The notes under the pieces: model-generated | Told to the model about the DNA's origin: nothing | What the model saw: the letters and a program-made list of their open reading frames with translations, nothing else | Databases searched by the model: none | Source of the DNA: Armatimonadetes bacterium UBA5352 | GTDB lineage: Bacteria; Armatimonadota; Zipacnadia; Zipacnadales; UBA5352 | Direction: 5' to 3' | DNA length: 5,607 nt | NCBI GenBank assembly: GCA_002411015.1 | Contig: DHPY01000059.1 | Span: forward strand, 16,642 to 22,248 | In this document: positions 1 to 5,607 of the stretch, one piece after another | How positions within the stretch are numbered: the stretch's first letter is position 1 | Layout of the letters: every line of letters starts with the position of its first letter | Made by a program: the position numbers and the translations under genes

Positions 1-30
1 GTCGCTTCTGTTGCCGTCGTCGCTGCCGTA

Positions 31-106
31 TGGGGTGGGCGATGGGAATCGAACCCACAGCCACCTGAGCCACAGTCAGGTGCTCTGCCGTTGAGCTACG
101 CCCACC
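31..106 (-). tRNA. tRNA-His (anticodon GUG)
   Basis: Read on the minus strand, this forms a full cloverleaf. The acceptor GTGGGCG pairs with CGCCCAC, the anticodon stem CCTGA/TCAGG encloses loop CTGTGGC (anticodon at 71-73), and the T-loop TTCGATT is normal. The extra 5' G at position 106 opposes a C discriminator at 34. This is the G-1:C73 pair that identifies bacterial histidine tRNA, and it supports the call independently of the anticodon. The 3' CCA is encoded (31-33). It is the last of four tRNAs in the cluster. No hairpin-plus-T-tract terminator is visible in the 30 bases left before the window edge, so the transcript may continue. Confidence 0.97.
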
Positions 107-154
107 ACGGTCATACAAGGAACGGCGCGCAACGTGGCTTCGGGTCAGGCAATG

Positions 155-230
155 TGGCGCGCCCGGCCCGATTCGAACGGGCGACCGGCGGCTTAGAAGG
201 CCGCTGCTCTGTCCTCTGAGCTACGGGCGC
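155..230 (-). tRNA. tRNA-Arg (anticodon UCU)
   Basis: The acceptor GCGCCCG pairs with CGGGCGC, the anticodon stem GCGGC/GCCGC encloses loop CTTCTAA (anticodon at 195-197), and the T stem GCCCG/CGGGC has loop TTCGAAT. The discriminator is G and CCA is encoded at 155-157. It reads AGA and probably AGG codons, which are rare in this G+C-rich DNA. It lies 13 bases downstream of tRNA-Gly and 48 bases upstream of tRNA-His in the transcript. Confidence 0.97.
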
Positions 231-243
231 ACGGACGATCGAA

Positions 244-318
244 TGGAGCGGGCGATGGGATTTGAACCCACGACCCTCAGCTTGGAAGGCTGACGCTCTA
301 CCGCTGAGCTACGCCCGC
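244..318 (-). tRNA. tRNA-Gly (anticodon UCC)
   Basis: The acceptor GCGGGCG pairs with CGCCCGC, the anticodon stem TCAGC/GCTGA encloses loop CTTCCAA (anticodon at 284-286), and the T-loop is TTCAAAT. The discriminator is U and CCA is encoded at 244-246. It reads GGA and GGG codons. It is the second gene of the minus-strand tRNA transcript. Confidence 0.97.
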
Positions 319-358
319 AGGGCTACCGGAAAGTAACGGACGACGGCGCATCCGCGCC

Positions 359-435
359 TGGTCGGGGCGGCCGGACTTGAACCGGCGACCTCCTGCTCCC
401 AAAGCAGGCGCGCTTCCAAGCTGCGCCACGCCCCG
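359..435 (-). tRNA. tRNA-Pro (anticodon UGG)
   Basis: The acceptor CGGGGCG pairs with CGCCCCG, the anticodon stem CCTGC/GCAGG encloses loop TTTGGGA (anticodon at 399-401), and the T stem GCCGG/CCGGC has loop TTCAAGT. The discriminator is A and CCA is encoded at 359-361. The C1:G72 first pair with A73 is usual for bacterial proline tRNA. It is the first gene of the cluster, and its 5' end lies 24 bases from the -10 box of the cluster promoter. Confidence 0.97.
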
Positions 436-459
436 ATCACCGGCCGCCTGACCTTTGTG

Positions 460-489
460 ATTATACCCAATCCCGCACGCATTCGTCAA
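460..489 (-). promoter_or_regulatory. Promoter of the tRNA cluster
   Basis: On the minus strand, TTGACG (484-489) is followed after 18 bases by a perfect TATAAT (460-465). The expected start is near 453, giving a short leader before tRNA-Pro at 435. A near-consensus, sigma70-type promoter is what a stable RNA operon needs. All four tRNAs probably depend on it, because the spacers at 107-154, 231-243 and 319-358 show no comparable promoter. Confidence 0.85.
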
Positions 490-552
490 GGTCCCCTTCT
501 GCGGCGCGCACACCCTCCGCCATCTCTGCATTCGCTCACTAATGTGGCGGGC

Positions 553-582
553 AGACGGCGTACGTGTCCGGCTTTGCCGTCT
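553..582. repeat. Inverted repeat just upstream of a promoter
   Basis: AGACGGC (553-559) is repeated inverted as GCCGTCT (576-582), with 16 bases between. It ends 6 bases before the -35 box of the plus-strand promoter. It could be a binding site for a dimeric regulator or a simple hairpin. No T-tract follows it. A 7-bp repeat in G+C-rich DNA can arise by chance, so the role is open. Confidence 0.3.
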
Positions 583-588
583 CGGCGA

Positions 589-617
589 TTGACTTACTCG
601 GGGCGGTAAGGTAAGAT
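589..617 (+). promoter_or_regulatory. Promoter of the adaptor/amidase fusion gene
   Basis: TTGACT (589-594) is followed after exactly 17 bases by TAAGAT (612-617). Each box matches the sigma70 consensus at five of six positions. The predicted start is about 624, leaving an untranslated leader of about 87 bases if translation begins at ATG 711. It diverges from the tRNA promoter, with about 100 bases between the two -35 boxes. Confidence 0.75.
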
Positions 618-623
618 GCCGCT

Positions 624-710
624 GTTGTTACCCATGGGGCGAGAGGCAACTGCCCGAACAGCTTGGACGCTGAACCTTCGGGTCTCCCGAAGCATCTAAG
701 CTCGCGGCTA
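624..710 (+). promoter_or_regulatory. Structured 5' leader, possible RNA regulatory element
   Basis: The region between the predicted transcription start and ATG 711 can form several helices. GGGC (637-640) can pair with GCCC (652-655). AGCTTGG (660-666) can pair with CTAAGCT (696-702), with one G-U pair. A perfect 7-bp hairpin CTTCGGG/CCCGAAG (676-692) with a three-base loop sits inside the second helix. Pieces such as GGCAA, then TGGACGC, then TCGGGTCT occur in the same order as similar pieces in the c-di-GMP-I (GEMM) riboswitch. The 3' receptor half of that class is not recognisable, so I do not name it a riboswitch. No good Shine-Dalgarno sequence precedes ATG 711. Confidence 0.3.
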
Positions 711-3026
711 ATGAACTACATCCACGCACACGCGACCGCGCGAGTCAAACTCATGGTGTGCTGCTGCCTGGCTCTGGTCATGGCGGCCGCGCCGCTTTGC
801 TATGCCGCCCCCCCGGAGCTTCAGCCGACTGAGCAGGGGATGGCCCCGGCGCCCTCCCCCGTGGTCACGGACCTCGACCTCGCGAATGACGACCTGATCG
901 CCCGCATGCTCACGCCGCGGGCGCAGATACGCCTCGGACCTGGCCTCGCCAACACGGAAGCCCTCATGCGCCGCGCATCGAACCAGTCGCTTTCGTATAC
1001 CGTGCGCTCGGTCTGGTCGGGCATCGTCGAGTACCTCTTCCCGCCGCACGGTGTCTTCCGCCGCGGCGATCTGCTCGTGCGCGTCTACGACCCGGCGCTG
1101 CTGTCTGAGCTTGAGCGCGCGCGCCGACAGATGGATTCGGAGAACGTGCACCCCTTGACGATCGCCACCATGCGCGCTCGTCAGGCCGAGTCTGAGGCAG
1201 TGGATCCCCAGGCGGCGCGGCCTCACGCCGCCGCGCCGACTCCAGCGGCAACCGCGGCAGTGTCCTCGCGAGCCGCCGCGGCAGCCCCCGCCACCGCTCC
1301 GGTGGCCACTCGACCCGCGGCTGCGGTCAGGCTCGTACAGGTACCTCAGTTCGACTTCGAGGCGAACTCTTCCGAGCAGGACCAGTTGCGGGAGCAGGCG
1401 CGGTTGGCGGGTACTGCTGTTCCCGCCGCGATCGACGAGTGCCGCGCCGCGCTGAAGGAGCTGAATGCGGCCCAGGATGAGCTTGCCCAGCGCCACCGGC
1501 TCCTGGAGCAGGGCGCGCTCGCCGAGCAGGCGCTTCTGCCATCGGAGGAGCGGATGTCCGCCGCGCGCGCTGCATACAGCGAGGCGGAGGCGCAGTTGGC
1601 TGAGGCGCAGGAGGGCTACGACCGGATCGCCGAGCGCATCCACGCCCTCGAGGCGGAGGCGGAGAAGGCGCATGCGGAAGTCCAGGCGGCTCGAGAGGAG
1701 AACGCCCGCCGGGCGGAGGCTGCGGCGAAGCGCAGTGTGCCCGCGCCGGCGCGGCAGATCACGCCGCCCGCTCCCCGCACCCCGATCGCCCTTGAGACGC
1801 GCGGCACACGATCCGCCGAGGCCCCCGCGGACACTCCGGAGCGGACGGCATCCGACCCGGCCGCCACGGGCGAGAGAGATCCGGGGGTCCGCGTCTACCG
1901 GATCACCGAGGAGATGCGTGACCTCACGGCTCCGCGGTGGGAGGAGCTTCCGGCTGACGCCGCCGGGGTCATCAGCGAAGTGCTGGCTCCCGAGGGCAGC
2001 ACCGTCAAGCAGGGCGACGAACTGCTGCGAGTGGCGAACCTGCAGATCGCCCGGCTCACTACCTGTGTTCCCGCGCAGAACCTCGCGGAGTTTCGGATCG
2101 GGCGCTCTGTTACGGTTGAGTTCGAGGAGTATCCTGATGCGATCTTCGGCGGCTGGATCTCCGACATCAGCCTCGATGCGGGGACGGATCAGGCAGAGAT
2201 CGGCCTGATGGTTGTCTGCCGCACGGGTCGCTTCGCGGATGATCCCTACCTCGCGCTGCGCTGGATGACACTGGAGTCGGGGATCGGCCAGGATAAGGGC
2301 GAGACAGCTTCGCTGGAGCCGGTACTTCGGGCGCCCCACAGCGCCACCGCCGATTCACGGCTCGCGCAGATATTCCCCACGATCGGCCCCGGAGACGCCT
2401 TCGTCAAGCGCGCGACGGAGGCCACCCTGCCCCTGGATGATCATTTCACAGGTCGGCTGGAGCTTCAGCCGATGGAGTGTCTCCCGGACGCGGGACAGGA
2501 GCCTGCGGAGGGCGCGAGGCGTCTGGCGGCGTTGTCCGAGTGGCGGAGGACGTACGTTGACGGTATGACCACGGCAGTGCTCGATGGTGGCACCTGCATC
2601 AGCTACCCGGCCGAGGGCGAGGTCTCTGACGCGATCCGGCTGATGCTCGAGGCGCGCGTGCACCACCGCCCCAACCTGTGTGCTGCGACGATGCGGGAGG
2701 CGCTCGGATGGGGTCTCGGAGACGCCCACCAGTGGGCGACGCGCCTGCCGAAGGTCGGCTACGTGGCGCGTAAGGACGGGCTGCCCCGCCCGGGTGACAT
2801 CCTCGTCTGGCCGTTCACTTACGGCTCGGGACGCTCACAACACATCGGCTTCGCAGTCCGGCAGGGGCGCAAGCTGATGCTCCTCAGCAACCTGACAGGA
2901 ACCCTCGGCACCACGGAAGTGCTGGACGGTTACATCGCCTTCTACCGGCCCGATGACCAACCTGCAGCCGAGGCCGAGCTCGCGGACGCGGCAGTGCCGG
3001 CATCGGTGGCGGAGACCAGGAGATAG
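711..3026 (+). CDS. Exported membrane-fusion (adaptor)-like protein fused to a CHAP/NlpC-P60-like cysteine amidase domain
   Basis: This encodes 771 residues. Residues 1-32 look like a Sec signal peptide (hydrophobic core about 14-31, cleavage after CYA), so the protein should act outside the cytoplasm. Residues 95-130 (WSGIVEYLFPPHGVFRRGDL and on) and 416-444 (AGVISEVLAPEGSTVKQGDE) resemble the two halves of a biotinyl-lipoyl domain. Between them lie an Ala/Pro-rich linker (about 165-206), a charged coiled coil (about 236-334) with an adaptor-type hairpin tip near 266-280 (EQGALAEQ), and a second Ala/Pro linker (about 339-389). Residues 445-534 fit the adaptor beta-barrel. The C-terminal part (about 599-746) has a papain-like amidase pattern: Cys657 in NLCAATMREAL, PGDILVWPF, His711 in SQHIGFA, and Asn727 in LLSNL. 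TTG 663 would add 16 residues, but that stretch has weak third-position G+C bias and overlaps the leader hairpin, so I prefer ATG 711. No RND, ABC or outer-membrane partner is in the window. The adaptor call is firm; the enzyme call is moderate. Confidence 0.85.
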   Translation: MNYIHAHATARVKLMVCCCLALVMAAAPLCYAAPPELQPTEQGMAPAPSPVVTDLDLANDDLIARMLTPRAQIRLGPGLANTEALMRRASNQSLSYTVRSVWSGIVEYLFPPHGVFRRGDLLVRVYDPALLSELERARRQMDSENVHPLTIATMRARQAESEAVDPQAARPHAAAPTPAATAAVSSRAAAAAPATAPVATRPAAAVRLVQVPQFDFEANSSEQDQLREQARLAGTAVPAAIDECRAALKELNAAQDELAQRHRLLEQGALAEQALLPSEERMSAARAAYSEAEAQLAEAQEGYDRIAERIHALEAEAEKAHAEVQAAREENARRAEAAAKRSVPAPARQITPPAPRTPIALETRGTRSAEAPADTPERTASDPAATGERDPGVRVYRITEEMRDLTAPRWEELPADAAGVISEVLAPEGSTVKQGDELLRVANLQIARLTTCVPAQNLAEFRIGRSVTVEFEEYPDAIFGGWISDISLDAGTDQAEIGLMVVCRTGRFADDPYLALRWMTLESGIGQDKGETASLEPVLRAPHSATADSRLAQIFPTIGPGDAFVKRATEATLPLDDHFTGRLELQPMECLPDAGQEPAEGARRLAALSEWRRTYVDGMTTAVLDGGTCISYPAEGEVSDAIRLMLEARVHHRPNLCAATMREALGWGLGDAHQWATRLPKVGYVARKDGLPRPGDILVWPFTYGSGRSQHIGFAVRQGRKLMLLSNLTGTLGTTEVLDGYIAFYRPDDQPAAEAELADAAVPASVAETRR

Positions 3027-3136
3027 GTCGGGCCCACCGCAGACGCCGCCACTCGTGGAGACCCCCACTGGCATCGGTGCCGACTACAGTCGTCGTGATG
3101 CATTCACGCGAGCCAAGCGCAGCGCGGCGCTCCTGT

Positions 3137-3165
3137 TTGACAACACGATTGAGACCCAGTACCAT
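3137..3165 (+). promoter_or_regulatory. Promoter of the prepilin-like gene
   Basis: A perfect TTGACA (3137-3142) is followed after 17 bases by TACCAT (3160-3165), which keeps the key TA and AT positions of the -10 box. The predicted start near 3172 gives a leader of about 49 bases. This makes the pilin gene an independent unit rather than part of an operon with the preceding fusion gene, whose stop lies 194 bases before the pilin start. The rest of the gap (3027-3136) shows only a short palindrome, CGACT-AC-AGTCG (3081-3092). Confidence 0.65.
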
Positions 3166-3207
3166 GTAAGCACCTCTAGCGCCTCCCTCCAGGGAAAACC
3201 AGAACGG

Positions 3208-3213
3208 AAAGGA
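3208..3213 (+). promoter_or_regulatory. Ribosome binding site of the prepilin-like gene
   Basis: AAAGGA lies 7 bases before ATG 3221, a good Shine-Dalgarno match at normal spacing. It fixes the start of the gene, and that start also gives a standard type III prepilin leader. It is the clearest ribosome binding site in the window; the other two protein genes lack an obvious one. Confidence 0.8.
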
Positions 3214-3220
3214 CGAGTTC

Positions 3221-3889
3221 ATGTCTGTACGTCGAAACGGTTTCACGCTCATTGAGCTCCTCGTTGTGATCGCGATCATCGCGATCCTGGCAGCCATCCT
3301 CTTCCCGGTGTTCGCACGCGCACGCGAGAAGGCCCGGCAGACGAGCTGTCTGAGTAACCTCAAGCAGATCGGTCTGGCGAACATGATGTACGCGCAGGAC
3401 TACGATGAGAGGCTCGTGAATCAGTACAGCTTCTCCCCGAGCCCTCACCTCTACTGGTGGTTCGACCTGCTCATGCCGTACATAAACAACTACCAGATCA
3501 TCCAGTGCCCCTCGGGCGGCTTCGCCTATAACACCACCTACAACACCACGAATCGGCCTCCCGGTCTTCCGCAGGTAGGCACGCTCTCCTACGCGCTGGC
3601 ACACATCTCGCTCGATGCCAACCATGCGGCCGTGACGCCGCAGGGCGGCGCGAAACTCGCCGCCATCCAGGAGCCCGCGAGCACCATCAACTTCTTCGAT
3701 TCGAACAATCACCAGATGTTCACCGGTGGGTCGGCGGATTACCGCCTGCTTGACATCATGGATGGTGGCCGCATCTCGCGCGTCGCCAAGCGCCACAATG
3801 ACGGCTTCAACTGCGCGTTCGTTGACGGCCACGCGAAGTGGATGAACTCCACCCAGCCCGGCATGTGGACGACGAAGGCCGGCGACTAA
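3221..3889 (+). CDS. Prepilin-type protein with C-terminal H-X9-DG motif
   Basis: This 222-residue protein starts with a short basic leader, MSVRRNG, and the prepilin peptidase site G7|F8 followed by TLIE, with Glu12 at the +5 position of the mature protein. Residues 8-30 are one hydrophobic helix, continuing into FARAREKARQ. The conserved C43-L-S-N-L-K-Q-I and YAQDYDE motifs follow. The end carries RHNDGFNCAFVDG, in which His192, nine residues, then Asp202-Gly203 form the H-X9-DG signature. Cys96 sits in the usual CP motif. By family knowledge it is cleaved and N-methylated by a prepilin peptidase and displayed in the envelope or secreted by a type II/IV-like system. The role of individual members is unknown, and genomes that carry the family often have many copies. 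It has its own promoter and ribosome binding site and converges on the lyase gene. No prepilin peptidase or assembly gene is nearby. Confidence 0.93.
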   Translation: MSVRRNGFTLIELLVVIAIIAILAAILFPVFARAREKARQTSCLSNLKQIGLANMMYAQDYDERLVNQYSFSPSPHLYWWFDLLMPYINNYQIIQCPSGGFAYNTTYNTTNRPPGLPQVGTLSYALAHISLDANHAAVTPQGGAKLAAIQEPASTINFFDSNNHQMFTGGSADYRLLDIMDGGRISRVAKRHNDGFNCAFVDGHAKWMNSTQPGMWTTKAGD

Positions 3890-3916
3890 GCCGCAACTGA
3901 CGAGAGATGACGACTT

Positions 3917-3947
3917 CGAGGCCGGGCCCGCATTGGGTCCGGCCTCG
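3917..3947. terminator. Hairpin terminator shared by convergent genes
   Basis: CGAGGCCGG (3917-3925) pairs with CCGGCCTCG (3939-3947). The stem extends inward by one G-U and three G-C pairs, making 13 bp around a five-base loop, GCATT. It starts 28 bases after the pilin stop and lies 27 bases beyond the lyase stop on the other strand, so it is almost central. Neither side has a true run of T: CTGTCTATCTG follows on plus, AAGTCGTCATCTC on minus. Termination may therefore rely on the strong stem, or the stem may mainly protect the 3' ends. Confidence 0.7.
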
Positions 3948-3973
3948 CTGTCTATCTGATGGGCTGCAACGGA

Positions 3974-5446
3974 TCACCGGACCATCCACTCCGGCCCCAC
4001 ATCTGCCGCGGTCAGCGGCCGGTAGATGGAAGGCGCGTCCGAAAGCTCGTCGCAGCCGATGTCGGGCGCTTCGTCAAGTGGCTGGCCGTCGATGTCCAGC
4101 GCGTAGTTGGCGAGCCGCCACGATAGATCGCTCGGATGATCATAGTCGTACGCGCCCGCGGCCGCGTTGATCGCGGGGCTCTCCGGGGTGGGCCGCATCA
4201 GGCCGTCGTCGCAGAGCACAAGCTGCGGATCCTCCCACGTCACGCCCTCTCGCTCCGGTATCCCCAACTCGCCGCCCCACGCGAGATTCGCATGCCACTC
4301 AAAATCGTCCGGATTGGGCGCACGGATGAGAACTGGCCGCTCGGGCGCGAGGAGAATGTTGTTCGCGAAGATCGAGTTGACCGCGGGCAGCATCTCCGGG
4401 TTCTCTTCCGAGACCAGCCGCACGCATTCGCCATGCGGCGCGACAACTGTGTTGTGCGCGATCAGCGCGCGTTCAACCTGCACATAGCCGCTCAGGGGCG
4501 TGTCAGCAATGCCCGGCTGCAGGGCAACGCCATACCGATCGGGGTCGTAGACGTAGTTGCCGACGATGCGATGGTCGCGTCCGACGATGCGCACACCGCG
4601 CGAGCCGGGGTAGTCGTTGCAGATGAAGACGTTGCTCTCAACAACGCAACGGTCACCGTGGCGGAGGGTGAGCTCACCGGCGCACTCCACGAAGGTGTTG
4701 CGGCGGTAGACGTTTGCGCAGGACTTGTTCGAGACGATCTCGCCCTCACCATCGCAGTGCTCGAAGAGGTTCTGCTCGACCACTGTGCGGGAATCGTAGA
4801 CCGACACGTTGCTCGTGCCGATGCGGATCGTCTCGCCCCCGTTCTCACCCAGGACCGGCCGGCCCGCGAAGTGGTTGTGGTCTATGAGTGCGTCATTGGG
4901 CCGACCGCGCTCCACGTTCACAACGACCGTGACGCCTGAGTGATCCTGGCCGCGGAAGTAGCAGTGATCCACCCGGTTGCCCACGCCCCGAACCGTCACC
5001 CACTGGTAGCGCTCCTCGCGCGTCGCAGGGTTGTAGTCCACGATCGCGCAGCCGGTCAGGCGGCAGTAGTCGCCTTGCAGGTCCACGGGTGAACTGGTCC
5101 GGGCGCGGTCCACCCCGTCTGCCGGGGCCTCCCGCGCTCCGCCGCGCATCTGGATGCCGCTCACGACCACGTTGGAGCCACCTACGCGGATTGTGGAGAG
5201 ACCGGTGAGCGTGAGGCCGCCGGGCGTGCGCGGGCGAATCACGATCGGGTCGCGCGCGGTCCCGGAGCAGCCGACAGCGATGGTGGCATCCATCCACTCG
5301 CCGTCAGCGATGACGATCCCATCGCCCGCCGCCGCGGCCTCAAGCGCCGCCCCAAGCTCCTCAGGGGTCCCAACCTCGTGTACATCCGCGCTCGCAAGGG
5401 CGCAGAACGCGATCAGAAGCGTTCCCATCAACACTCGGCGGATCAT
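3974..5446 (-). CDS. Secreted PL6-family polysaccharide lyase (alginate lyase/chondroitinase B type)
   Basis: This encodes 490 residues. A Sec signal peptide covers 1-20 (MIRR, hydrophobic core, ASA|D). The rest is rich in short hydrophobic strands with N, G and C turns, as in a right-handed parallel beta-helix. The PL6 active-site set is complete: Asn202 in ENGGETIRIG, Glu234 and Glu236 in GEGEIVSNKS, Lys241, and Arg262 in LRHGD. The spacings (N to first E 32, E to E 2, second E to K 5, K to R 21) equal those I recall for the PL6 alginate lyase AlyGC. There, Asn and the two Glu bind calcium, Lys is the base and Arg the acid. The reaction is beta-elimination on uronic-acid polymers. Substrate (alginate or dermatan/chondroitin-type) cannot be read from sequence. 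It looks like a single-domain member, ending with a common beta-helix signature (DIDG, APDIGCDE). ATG 5494 would add 16 residues, but those codons have atypical A/T third positions and give no better ribosome site, so ATG 5446 is preferred. Confidence 0.93.
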   Translation of the reverse strand: MIRRVLMGTLLIAFCALASADVHEVGTPEELGAALEAAAAGDGIVIADGEWMDATIAVGCSGTARDPIVIRPRTPGGLTLTGLSTIRVGGSNVVVSGIQMRGGAREAPADGVDRARTSSPVDLQGDYCRLTGCAIVDYNPATREERYQWVTVRGVGNRVDHCYFRGQDHSGVTVVVNVERGRPNDALIDHNHFAGRPVLGENGGETIRIGTSNVSVYDSRTVVEQNLFEHCDGEGEIVSNKSCANVYRRNTFVECAGELTLRHGDRCVVESNVFICNDYPGSRGVRIVGRDHRIVGNYVYDPDRYGVALQPGIADTPLSGYVQVERALIAHNTVVAPHGECVRLVSEENPEMLPAVNSIFANNILLAPERPVLIRAPNPDDFEWHANLAWGGELGIPEREGVTWEDPQLVLCDDGLMRPTPESPAINAAAGAYDYDHPSDLSWRLANYALDIDGQPLDEAPDIGCDELSDAPSIYRPLTAADVGPEWMVR

Positions 5447-5502
5447 CTGGTTGTGTTCAGAAAGAAAGTGTCGTGCCCGTCTGCGTGGAATCATGCGTCC
5501 GT

Positions 5503-5530
5503 GTGATAGTGCAAGTTGTCATCGGAGCAA
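5503..5530 (-). promoter_or_regulatory. Weak promoter candidate for the lyase gene
   Basis: On the minus strand, TTGCTC (5525-5530) is followed after 16 bases by TATCAC (5503-5508). Both boxes match only partly. The predicted start near 5496 would give a leader of about 50 bases to ATG 5446 and would leave almost none for ATG 5494, in line with the shorter start. No Shine-Dalgarno sequence is visible before either start. Confidence 0.25.
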
Positions 5531-5607
5531 CGTTCATGGTTTGCAAGCGTGACGCCACACAATACGGCTTCCTCAACCCGCCTCCGCCGAAGGGCGAGTC
5601 GCGCGTC

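Noticed and set aside
634..699. Possible 21-codon leader peptide (ATG 634 to TAA 697) before the fusion gene
   Set aside because: There is no ribosome binding site, the predicted transcript start is only about 10 bases upstream, and the peptide has no attenuator-like codon run.
632..710. Firm call of a c-di-GMP-I riboswitch
   Set aside because: Only short blocks agree by eye and the 3' tetraloop-receptor half is missing or unrecognisable. It is kept as a finding, not as an annotation.
663..710. Upstream TTG start for the fusion gene
   Set aside because: There is no Shine-Dalgarno at useful spacing, the third-position G+C is weak, and the stretch overlaps a strong hairpin. The signal peptide reads naturally from ATG 711.
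1465..2208. Plus-strand open frame in another frame inside the fusion gene
   Set aside because: The product is an Arg/Ser/Pro-rich shadow translation with no motif, lying entirely inside a well-supported gene.
708..2339. Long minus-strand open frame opposite the fusion gene
   Set aside because: Its translation is Arg/Leu/Gly-rich without recognisable domains, and it is fully antisense to a gene with clear adaptor and signal-peptide features. Such frames are expected opposite high-G+C coding DNA.
4136..4939. Long plus-strand open frame opposite the lyase gene
   Set aside because: It is antisense to the PL6 gene, whose catalytic residues and spacing are conserved; the plus-strand product shows no domain.
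1..5607. CRISPR arrays, insertion sequences, rRNA, phage genes
   Set aside because: I saw no regularly spaced direct repeats, transposase or integrase motifs, terminal inverted repeats or rRNA segments on either strand.

Overview
The window is G+C-rich bacterial chromosomal DNA with a compact, ordinary gene layout. The best clue to the host is the pilin-like gene. Its N-terminus (prepilin cleavage site, then an ALFPVFARAREKAR-type stretch and a C-L-S-N-L-K-Q-I motif) and its C-terminal H-X9-DG motif are typical of the large secreted prepilin families of Armatimonadota. Related families occur in Planctomycetota, Lentisphaerota and Verrucomicrobiota. I lean towards Armatimonadota, as an inference from protein style only.

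Layout. (1) Positions 31-435, minus strand: four tRNA genes, transcribed in the order Pro(UGG), Gly(UCC), Arg(UCU), His(GUG). All four have an encoded CCA end, and a near-consensus sigma70-type promoter lies at 460-489. (2) Positions 490-710: a divergent intergenic region. It has a good plus-strand promoter (589-617) followed by an approximately 87-nt leader that can fold into several helices. (3) Positions 711-3026, plus: a large exported protein with a periplasmic membrane-fusion (adaptor) architecture and a C-terminal domain that looks like a CHAP or NlpC/P60-type cysteine amidase/peptidase. (4) Positions 3137-3889, plus: a separate transcription unit with promoter, ribosome binding site and an H-X9-DG prepilin-like protein. 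(5) Positions 3917-3947: a 13-bp hairpin midway between two convergent genes, probably terminating both. (6) Positions 3974-5446, minus: a secreted PL6-family polysaccharide lyase (alginate lyase/chondroitinase B type) with the full set of calcium-binding and catalytic residues. (7) Positions 5447-5607: the upstream region of the lyase, with only a weak promoter candidate.

How the genes fit together. The three proteins do not form an obvious operon: each has its own promoter candidate or faces a different direction. All three carry export signals (Sec signal peptide, prepilin leader, Sec signal peptide), so the window encodes cell-envelope or extracellular functions. The most unusual item is the fusion of an adaptor-like protein to a putative cell-wall cysteine amidase, with no transporter gene beside it. 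The structured leader in front of that gene is the second item to check.
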